Assembly: GCF_000712975.1 (NCBI RefSeq)
Contig: NZ_JHQL01000003.1
Coordinates: forward strand, 124,001-188,000
Origin: Vreelandella neptunia
Lineage (GTDB): Bacteria; Pseudomonadota; Gammaproteobacteria; Pseudomonadales; Halomonadaceae
DNA length: 64,000 nt
Reading direction: 5' to 3'
The notes below the pieces were generated by a model, which saw only the letters and a program-made list of their open reading frames with translations, had not been told where the DNA came from and searched no databases. Each line of letters opens with the position of its first letter. The first letter of the stretch is position 1. A program made the translations under genes and the position numbers. This document shows positions 35,549 to 44,500 of this stretch, piece after piece.

Positions 35549-36610
35549 ATGAAAAAACTCGCCACACTGACAACGCTTTCTGCCTTGATGGCTTTGGGCA
35601 CTTTACAACATGCCACCGCCTCAACTGAACTGCAGGTTAGTACTTGGGCAGGCCCTAATCACGGCGTTAACACGATTGTTTGGCCGACATGGGGAAGTTG
35701 GGTAGAGGAAGCGACCGAAGGGCGCGTCACTGTTAACGTGGTTCACGATATGGGCCCGCCCGGCTCTCAAATGGAATTAATCGCAGATGGCGTTGCCGAC
35801 GTTACCTGGCTTTTTCATGGGTTAATGCCAGGCCGTTTCGAGCTGACCAAGCTACCCGAACTCCCTACGTTTGAGGACTTCTCGTCCGAGTCTGCCTCGG
35901 TGGCTTATTGGCGCACCCATAATGAGTTCCTAGCCGAGGCGAATGAGCACCGGGGGGTTGAGGTGATTGGGGTTGGGGTGCACGGCCCTGGTGCCCTTTA
36001 TCTTACCGAAGAGATTGATAGTCTTGACGACCTAGACGGTAAGCGTGTTCGTATCGGTGGCGGCATTATGGCGGACATTTCGAACGCACTTGAGCTTACC
36101 GGCGTAGCACTCCCACCAGCCAGCACCTATGAGGCTGCTACACAAGGTGTTATTGACGGCGCAATGCTGACCCTTGAAGGGCTCAAAAGTTTTCGTCTAG
36201 CGGAAGTGCTGCCCTACACCGTTCAGATGCCGGGTGGTTTTTATCGGGGAAGTTTCTCGATGGTCATCAACCCTGATACATGGGCCTCGCTTTCTGAAGA
36301 GGATCGTGCAGCCATTGAGGAGGTATCAGGAGAGCGACTTTCTCGTCTGTTTGGCTACATGATGGACGTGGTGGATGAGCGTGGCATTGAGTTTGCGAAA
36401 GAGCAGGGCAACACGTTTGTGGAGCTTCCTGCCGAAGAGCTTGAGCGCTTCCAGCAAATAGCCGCAGATCTTCCTGGTCAGTGGGAGGCCGAGGCTGAGA
36501 AACGCGGCGTGGATGGTGACGCCGCACGCGGCTTCTTCCTTGAGCAGCTCGACGCTGTAGATAGTGAAGAAAGATTGAGCGCTGAGGCGGTAGTTGATCA
36601 AAGTATGTAA
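35549..36610 (+). CDS. TRAP transporter solute-binding protein (DctP family), orphan
   Basis: 353 residues from ATG 35549 behind GAGAGGA, with a signal peptide (MKKLATLTTLSALMALG to ATA). The mature protein shows the TRAP-T fold segments MGPPGSQMELIADGVADV, GKRVRIGGGIMADISNALEL, PPASTYEAATQGVIDGAML and the Arg-containing ligand region. It binds an organic acid or similar solute in the periplasm. It follows the P450 gene by 87 bp, so it may capture the P450 substrate or product. DctQ and DctM membrane subunits do not follow; a repeat and the end of another operon are reached instead, so it must use permeases encoded elsewhere or be a remnant. Confidence 0.9.
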   Translation: MKKLATLTTLSALMALGTLQHATASTELQVSTWAGPNHGVNTIVWPTWGSWVEEATEGRVTVNVVHDMGPPGSQMELIADGVADVTWLFHGLMPGRFELTKLPELPTFEDFSSESASVAYWRTHNEFLAEANEHRGVEVIGVGVHGPGALYLTEEIDSLDDLDGKRVRIGGGIMADISNALELTGVALPPASTYEAATQGVIDGAMLTLEGLKSFRLAEVLPYTVQMPGGFYRGSFSMVINPDTWASLSEEDRAAIEEVSGERLSRLFGYMMDVVDERGIEFAKEQGNTFVELPAEELERFQQIAADLPGQWEAEAEKRGVDGDAARGFFLEQLDAVDSEERLSAEAVVDQSM

Positions 36611-36668
36611 GGTAGAAAAAAGTATGTAAGGTAGACAAAAGTATGTAAGGTAGACAAAAGGTAGAAAA
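36601..36668. repeat. 19-bp tandem repeat over the stop codon of the TRAP gene
   Basis: Three units of AAGTATGTAAGGTAGACAA (first copy AAGTATGTAAGGTAGAAAA) plus a partial fourth run from 36601. The TRAP stop TAA (36608-36610) is in the first unit, and every unit repeats TAA and TAG stops. Confidence 0.9.
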
Positions 36669-36690
36669 AGAGGCCGTCACGACGGCCTCT
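36669..36690 (-). terminator. Terminator of the capsule-lipid operon
   Basis: AGAGGCCGTC and GACGGCCTCT form a strong stem with a very short loop, 2 bp after the rfaH stop. On the minus strand it is followed by TTTTTC, so it ends the 15-kb minus-strand operon. On the plus strand the T run is weak. Confidence 0.85.
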
Positions 36691-36692
36691 TG

Positions 36693-37214
36693 TTAGTTCT
36701 TTCTTAAGTTGTCGATAGAAAGCTCAACATCTTGAGGGCGCTGCAGCACGTTAAGCAGAACGATAGCCCGCTCTTCGCCCTTGCAGCGTTTAAAGACGGC
36801 TTCTAAATCTTTGAAAGGGCCGTCAGTAATCGTTACTTTTTCCCCGACACTGAAAATACTGTGGCTACCTTCCTGATGATGCGGTTGATCACGTAGTGTT
36901 TCGATTAACGCATCTGGCACCGCAATAGGCGTATTACCAAAGGTGAGTAGGCGCAGTACGCCACGGGTCGAACGAATCGGCCGCCAGTTGCTGACTATTT
37001 GATCCAAGCGAATAAAGAGGTAATAAGGAAACAGGGGCTCAGTCACCAAGGTATATTTGCCCTGGCGCTTGCGTTTAACACTTAGCACGGGGTGAAACAC
37101 CTCGTACCCTTGGTTAGCAAGGTGCTCGGCGGCGCGAAACGACTCGCCGCCTTTGCACTGAATGACATACCAGCTGGGATTAATCCACGCTTCTTGGGTT
37201 TCTAATTCCTCCAT
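36693..37214 (-). CDS. rfaH: RfaH-type specialised NusG antiterminator
   Basis: 173 residues. The NGN domain (SWYVIQCKGGESFRAAEHLA, TEPLFPYYLFIRLD, STRGVLRLLTFG) and the C-terminal KOW region (GEKVTITDGPFKDLEAVF, AIVLLNVLQRPQDVELSIDN) follow E. coli RfaH along the whole length, with an N-terminal extension of about 12 residues. RfaH loads on RNA polymerase at ops sites and lets it read through long capsule, LPS and toxin operons. Here it is the last gene, 6 bp after the oxoamine synthase, so it is encoded by the transcript it probably helps to complete. No ops/JUMPstart-like sequence was found upstream of kpsC. Confidence 0.9.
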   Translation of the reverse strand: MEELETQEAWINPSWYVIQCKGGESFRAAEHLANQGYEVFHPVLSVKRKRQGKYTLVTEPLFPYYLFIRLDQIVSNWRPIRSTRGVLRLLTFGNTPIAVPDALIETLRDQPHHQEGSHSIFSVGEKVTITDGPFKDLEAVFKRCKGEERAIVLLNVLQRPQDVELSIDNLRKN

Positions 37215-37220
37215 TATTGT

Positions 37221-38555
37221 TCACCCTTTAGCGTTAGCGAGCAGCACTGCAAGAACATCCAGTGTCTGGTCGATGTGGGCCTCAGTGTGTTCGCAGGAAA
37301 GGAAAAAGCGTAAACGAGCGCTCTTTTCAGGAACAGCAGGGTACAAAATAGGCTGCACGTTAATGTGCTGCTCAAGTAGCGCATGGGATAAGTGGGCTGC
37401 CAGCGGTGAACTACCCACAATAACGGGCACGACCGCAGAGCCGATACTGTGGCCGGTATCCATTCCCCTTGCCTGCGCTTGTTCAAGAAAGTAACGCGAA
37501 ATTGCCTGCAGGCGGGTAACGCGCTCGGTTTCCTGGGGCATTAACTCCAGTACTTTAAGTGAAGGCGCGGCCACTTGAGCGGGCATACCCACGCTATACA
37601 AAAAGCCTGGGGCAAAGTAGCGCAGTGTTTCTACTAACGCCTTATTACCGGCGATATAGCCCCCACAGCCAGATAGCGTTTTGCTCATGGTACCCATCCA
37701 GATATCGACATCGGTGGGGTCAATCGCAAAATGCTCTCGTAAGCCTAGGCCTGTGTCACCCATAACACCAAACGAGTGCGCTTCATCTACCATCAACCAC
37801 GCTTGGTGGCGTTGCTTTATCTCAATAAAGCGGGGTAGCTCTGGGATGTCGCCATCCATGCTGTAAAGCCCTTCTATCACCACAATTACACGTTCAAATT
37901 GGTGACGATGATTGCTCAGCAGGGCGTCGAGCGCGTTGGGGTCATTATGGCTGAAGGGCATGCGCTTAGCGCCGGAAAGCTGAGCGCCAACTAATGAGCT
38001 GTTATGAATGTACTCGTCGTGAAGCACTAGGTCTTTCGGGCCTAACAGGTAACCAAGGGTAGACACATTGGTTGCATGGCCGCTAACAAAGGCAACGGCG
38101 TCTTCAACCCCATAGATGTTGGCAATAGCCTGCTCGAGTTCCCTGTGGATAGGCCGTTCGCCCGACACAACACGGCTAGCGGAGACGGACGTGCCATAGT
38201 GGCCTGCTGCCTCACAGGAGGCTTGAATAACCCGTGGGTCACCGGAGTAACCCAGGTAGTTGTAGCTAGCGAAATTGATGCAAGACTGACCATCAATAAC
38301 GCTAGTGGCCCCGGCAAGCCCGTCATGGACTTTGAAGAACGGATCTATCAGGCCTAGCTGCTTTGCGCCCTGGCGCAGCAGTGCTAACTGCTGATAGCCA
38401 GGGTGAGCATCGAAGCGTGTAAAGCGCTCGGGGACTGTCCGAGTAGCCTCAGCGCCAAATGCTGCAGGCGCTTGAGGGCTGGTGGCCCGTGGTGTTGGAC
38501 GCTTGCGTGCTTGTTCCAACAGCTTTCGTTTCAGTTCAGAGCGCTTTGCAGTCAT
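37221..38555 (-). CDS. rkpG: RkpG-like alpha-oxoamine synthase (PLP enzyme)
   Basis: 444 residues of the KBL/BioF/serine palmitoyltransferase family, with an extra N-terminal 65 or so residues. Visible are FASYNYLGYSGDPRV, GTSVSASRVVSGERPIHREL, the PLP-stacking region FVSGHATNVSTLGYLLG, DEAHSFGVMG (Asp binding the pyridine N) and the Schiff-base Lys in GTMSKTLSGCGGYIAG. Such enzymes condense an acyl thioester with an amino acid, losing CO2, to give a 2-amino-3-ketone. It overlaps the PKS stop by 4 bp, so the PKS-bound acyl chain is its likely substrate. The symbol follows the rhizobial rkp-1 region by gene order and family. Confidence 0.88.
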   Translation of the reverse strand: MTAKRSELKRKLLEQARKRPTPRATSPQAPAAFGAEATRTVPERFTRFDAHPGYQQLALLRQGAKQLGLIDPFFKVHDGLAGATSVIDGQSCINFASYNYLGYSGDPRVIQASCEAAGHYGTSVSASRVVSGERPIHRELEQAIANIYGVEDAVAFVSGHATNVSTLGYLLGPKDLVLHDEYIHNSSLVGAQLSGAKRMPFSHNDPNALDALLSNHRHQFERVIVVIEGLYSMDGDIPELPRFIEIKQRHQAWLMVDEAHSFGVMGDTGLGLREHFAIDPTDVDIWMGTMSKTLSGCGGYIAGNKALVETLRYFAPGFLYSVGMPAQVAAPSLKVLELMPQETERVTRLQAISRYFLEQAQARGMDTGHSIGSAVVPVIVGSSPLAAHLSHALLEQHINVQPILYPAVPEKSARLRFFLSCEHTEAHIDQTLDVLAVLLANAKG

Positions 38556-41500
38556 GGTGTCTCGGTCGTAGATGTTGAGGCCGGCTCACTAGTGTGCCCA
38601 TCCGCCCCATGGCGAGCGGCCAGAGAGGCTAACGCATCTTGTGGCGTCTCTTCAACATCCTTGTCATGCTGATGTAACTTTTGAATCAGCACGCCAGCGA
38701 GTTTGTTCAGTGTTGATGCCTCGCTTAGCACCATGACTGGTACCTGAACGTTTAACCTGTTCTCAATGGCCGTCATCAGTTCAACCCCCATCAACGAGTC
38801 AAACCCCATGTCGTACACTGATCGGTTGATGTCGATTTTTTCTTCATCAATTAATAGGATGCTGGCTAGCTCTGCGCGCAGGAGATCAGTGATCGTGCTG
38901 TGCAGTTCTTCCGGTGAAAGATCTGCAAGTAAGGCGCTGATATCGTCATCGTGATCAACGCTGCCATCATCGTCACTGGCGCGAGCAATTTCATTAAACC
39001 GCGGCGCTTGGGCGGTGGGTAAGAAACGCGCTAGCGCTCCCCACTCAAGTTCAAGAACGCCAAGGCTTGGCCCTTCGGTTAACAGCATTTGCTCGAGCAC
39101 CTTGAGGGCGTCATCAGAGCGCAAGGCTGAACCGCCTAGCCGCTCTTGCAGTGCATCTCGGGTGCGCGTGTTGCGCGCTAGGAAGCCAACATCTTCAATC
39201 GCCCCCCAGCGTACGCAGGTAGCGGGTAAGCCAGCGGCGCGGCGACGGGCAGCAAAGGCTTCTAGCCAGTGGTTAGCCGCCACGTAATTGGCTTGCCCTG
39301 GGTTACCAAATAGCGTGGTCGCTGAGGAGTAGAGGACAAAGAAGTCGAGCGCGATGTCGTGGGTGAGGGCGTCCAGGTGTCGAGCGCCATCAATTTTAGG
39401 TGCCAGCACTTTTTGAATCCGCTCAGCGTCCAAATTACGTATCAAACCATCATCAATGACCGTGGCAGCATGAACGATGCCCCGTAACGGGCTTAGCTCA
39501 TGGTGAATGCGTTCCATGACAACGGCCAAGGCATCGCGATCAGTAATGTCACACGCGGCTGCCAGCACTTTCACGCCCTGGGCTTCAAAGGTCGCGATGG
39601 CGGCTTGGGCTTCTTCGCTAGCAGGGCCGCTACGGCTTAACAGAACAAGCTGACGTGCGCCTTTGCTAACTAACCATTGGGCGGTTTTCAGTCCAAAACC
39701 GCCAAGCCCGCCGGTGACCAGATAGCTGGCATCGCCAGGTAGGGTCATTGTGCCAGTGCCTAATGTTTCGTTGCGCGGTGGCGCAATAGGCTGTTCATAG
39801 GTGACCACGACTTTGCCGATTTGACGCGCTTGCTGCATATAGCGGAAGGCGTCAATTACCTGATTGTGGCTGAATGCGGTGAACGGCAGTGGGCTAAGCG
39901 TGCCATCGTTAAACAGCGCCATCATTTCTCCAAACAGGCGCTGGGTGAGGGCAGGCTGCACTTTCATCAGCTGGTCGGAGTCGATGCCGAAGTAGCTTAA
40001 GTTATTACGGAACGGACGTAGCCCAATCTGGGTGTTTTCATAGAAATCGCGTTTGCCTAACTCTAGGAAACGACCAAACGGGCGTAGCGCACGTAGGTTT
40101 TGATTGATCGCTTCGCCCGCCAGCGAGTTCAGTACCACATCCACGCCTTCGCCTTGGGTATCCTCTAGGATCTCTTCGGCAAATGTGAGTGAGCGTGAGT
40201 CGTAGATGCGCTCCTCACCCATCAAACGCAGGAAGTCGCGCTTCTCTTCAGAACCCACCGTGGCGTAGATGTCGGCACCTAGCCACTGAGCAATTTGCAG
40301 TGCGGCGATGCCAACACCGCCCGCAGCACCGTGGATCAGCACTTTCTCGCCGGGTTCCAGGCGCGCCAGATGCTTCAGTGCGTAGTACACCGTGAAGAAA
40401 GTGGTCGGAATGGTGGCAGCAGCGGCGTAGCTGACGCCCTCAGGCAGCGGCGCTACTGCGTGTTGGCTGGCAATCAGCCGATCGCTGAAGCTGGCGGGAC
40501 CAAAGCCAACGACCGCTTGGCCAGGCATAACGTGCTGAACATTGGCGCCAACCGCAAGAACCTCTCCCGAGAACTCAAGCCCCAGGGTCGGGCCAGCGAA
40601 GCCATTTTCAATCGCTTCATCGGACAGCAGACCAAGGGTATACATCACGTCACGGAAGTTTAGCCCGGTTGCTTTAACACGAATTTCTACCTCATCCGCG
40701 CCCAGTTCCGGTAGCGGGCGTGGCCGCCACTGCAGTTGGCGTAATTGGCCTGGTAAGGTAAAGCCTAATGACATTGCTTGATGCGGTTCAGCGTTTGCCT
40801 GTTTCTCTGGATGAGGAGCAGGCAGCGTGCGCAGGCGCGTGGCAAACCGATCACCCTCTGCGGTAATGACCAGTTCATTTTCACTATCTGGCGTGGCGAT
40901 TGATGCTGCAAACGCGATTAGCGCCGCGTCACTGAGTGCCTCTGGTAGATCAATCAGCGTAACACGATGACCAACGGCCTCGTTTGCCAGCGAGCGACCG
41001 AAGCCCCATAGCGCCGCGTCATCGCCAGTGCTGGCGGCTTGGGTGGTTAGCCAAAGCATGACACGACTACCTTGGCTCTCAAGCCCGCTTGCCTCTAACG
41101 CCAGCGACCACTGCTGAGCGGTGTAGCAGCGTTGGGTTTGGGCGCTAGTGGTAGCGCCTTTCAGCCAACGCAAGTCAATTACATTGAGTTCGCCAGGTAC
41201 GTCTTGGCGTGCCCCTAACGCGGCTGTTAATAGCGCTTGCGGCGCTGCATCGCTGACGGTTAGCCAAGTAGAGGTTGTGCCTAATTGCTCGGCAAGCTGG
41301 GCGGCGAGTGCTTCGTGCTCAATGTCAGAGACAATTAAATGGTAGGCCGTTGATGCGTTTTGAGTCGCTGAGTCAGGTTGACGAGTTTCAACGGCTTCTG
41401 CCGCAAACTGGCCATGCAGCAGGTAAGCCCCGCTCTCCTCAAGTTCAACCGGCGGTGAAACGCTAAAGCCCTGAGTGGTTAGCCACTCAATTACGGTGTC

Positions 41501-44500
41501 TTGCTCCAGAGCGGCTTGGTCGATGCCTGGCGTGGCTAGAAGGTCATCCAACCAACGGCTGGGATGAACGCCTATCACCATGACTTGGGCACCTGGTGCA
41601 AGCTGTGCAGGAAGCGCTTCCATTAGTTGGCGGCTGCGCTCAGGCTGAGTGACGTCCACGCTGATAAACGCCAGTTGAGCTTTTGCGGCGCTACTCAGTG
41701 TTGGTAGGGCGTCGTCTAGCGACTGAACATCCATCAGCGGGAAGCGCTCTTGGAGCTGTTCGGCTTGGTGGCGAGCGCTATCACTGGTAGTGATAGCGCG
41801 ATAGTGATGCGCATCTTTTGCAATATGAGTAGTGTTAGCCAGCTGTTCGAGTAGGCGCTGACCAAGAGCGGGAGCACAGGCACCAGCTTCTAATAACTGG
41901 AGACGCTGTCCTGATGGCAGGGTCGCTAGTGTCGCCTCCATCAGTGCGCCAAGTTCGGTTGCTAGTACCTGCCAGCCGTCCTCACCGATGAGAACGCGGT
42001 TAATACCGGCTAAGTGTTCAGAAGTAATACCTAGGCTTTCAAGGGTGGCACTGCCGTTGGTGAGCTGTTCGCGATGCAGCCCTAAACGACCCACCATATG
42101 AATAGGCGCAAAATAGTCGGGATAATCTTGCACCAGTAACTGCCAAATGGTTTCCGGTGCGAGCTGATCTTCACTGCCGTCATCATTGAACGACACAAAC
42201 GCTTCGCTAAGTCTATCAAGTAGTGGCGACACTTCCTGGGCATAGCGTTGGCCGGTGCTGGCGGCATAGGTATCGCTTAGTCCCGCCAGCCTAACGAGCG
42301 CGTTGTTAGGTAGCGGTAATGTTGCTGCGGTCAGCGGGGCAGGCGTTAATTCGACCTCTAAATAGCTAAAGTGCTGATGATGCGCGCGGTTCAAGCGGAT
42401 GGCCTTGAAGCGAGTCTCACTTAGCACAGCCACGGCGTTGCCAGCGGCATCATACAGCTCGAAATCAGCGGTGAAAGAGTGAGGTGCTCGTTTGCCCATG
42501 ACCGCCCGCGCCAGTACAGGGGTACCGGCTTCTGCATTCACCTGAATGCGGCCAACGCGAACCGGTACAAAGGCAAGCTGCGCGGCGAACTCGCTATGCT
42601 GAGCCAGCAGCGGAATAAACATCTGGAAAGCACTGTCCAGAATGCCTGGATGAACGTGTAGTGTATCGAGCTGGGCCTGGACATCGTTCGCTAGCGTGAT
42701 CTCGCCAATCACGCTATCGCCCTCAATCCAGCCACGGCTGATGGCTTGGAAAGCAGGGCCGTAATGTAGCCCGATGCGTTCGGCCATCTGCAAGTGTTCA
42801 GCCAGGGTGTAGTCAGGTGCGCGGCTGGGTAGGCTAGGCGCTTGGCGTTTGAGCAAAAAGCCACGGCTTTCGCGCATGCGGCGGGCGACGGCATTAAGCT
42901 GCCATTCGCTGCCGGTAGCAGGCTCGCGGGAATGGATAGTTAAGCGGCCGTCGTCTGGGTTCAGCGTTAACCGCATGGTGCGGCCATTGGGGCCGTCTAG
43001 CAGCAGCGGGGCGCGGATCTCCAGCTCTTCAATGTCTAAAAGTGGTGTGTCTTTCTGCTGTAAGGCGGCCGCTAGCGTAAGCTCTACAAAGCCAGCGCCT
43101 GGAAACACCGCGCCTTCACCGACCACGTGATCAGCAAGCCACGGCTGACGTTGGGTGTCCAGCTGGCTTTCCCAGGTGTGGTCTTGCTGTGCAAGCGGAT
43201 AACCCAACAGTGGATGCTGGTAGTAACGAGACAGCAGACCCTGGCCGTCGTTGGTGCCCTGTACCCAGAGGTTAGTGCGTTGCCATGCGTAGCGTGGCAG
43301 CAGAACTCGCTGGCCTTCCACCGGGAAGAAGTGACGGCTATCAAGGGGTAATCCGCTTAGCAGCAGCTGTCCTAGGCAGTGGGACAAGCCATCTACGCCT
43401 GACTTATGGCGTTCAATGGTGCCAAATACTAGTCCACTGCGCTCTTGCTGGCGCAAGGACTCGTTTAGATAGCGGCGTAGAATCGGATGCGCACCAACTT
43501 CAACAAAGACGTTGTAGCCCTGCTCGATAAGTGTCGTGGCGGCATGATCAAACAGAACCGGTTCACGAATATTAAGCCACCAGTAGTGGGCATCTAGCTC
43601 TGTGCCGTCACTGATGACACCGGTAACGGTCGAGACATAGGGAATATCAGTCGCACGGGGGCGAATGTCAGCCAAGGCGTCGACAACGCCAGCTTGAATG
43701 CTGTCCATGGCAGGGCTATGGAAGGCGTAATCTAATGGCAAGCGCTTAGCAAACGTACTCTGTTCGCTGAGCGCTGCTTCAATAGCGCTCAGCTGATCAC
43801 GATCACCCGCCAAGGTGATGCCTTTGGGGCTATTAATGCCCGCCAAACTGATGTTGTTGAATTCGGCTTTTTCAAGCCAGGGAGCAATCTCTTCCGCGCT
43901 CATGGCAACCGCGGTCATTTCCCCTAGGCCACGGGTTTTGCCTTGGTAGAAACTACGGTAGTAAATGACCTTTACCGCATCTTCTAAGGTAAGCGCGCCA
44001 GATGCCCAAGCGGCAGCAACTTCACCAACGCTGTGGCCGAATACGGCGACAGGTACAATACCGTTGGATTTAAGCCATTCGGTTAATGCCACTTGAAGAG
44101 CAAACAGCGCCGGTTGGGCGATTTCAGTACGCTCAAAGCGACTTCCGTTGGCCACTGGAGGGTTGCGCCCGGCGAGTTCATCGCGTAGCGAAAATTCGCC
44201 ATGCTGCTGGAACAGAGCATCTACGCGGTCAATGGCATCGCTGAACGCGGGCTCATTTAGCAGGTCATGGCCCATGGTTTCCCATTGGCAACCATTGCCG
44301 TCATAAACGAACACGGGGCCGCGGGCGTTTGCTAAACGCTCAAGCGTTACAACGCTGTTGGTTTCACCGTCGACAAACTTGCTGAGCGCATTGGCGGCTT
44401 CGCCCGGTGTTTGAGCAAAGCAAAGAGCCCCAAACGTATGCTGCTCACGATGGTTATAAAGCGTGTGCGCAATATCATAGAAAGCCTGGTGACTATCACG

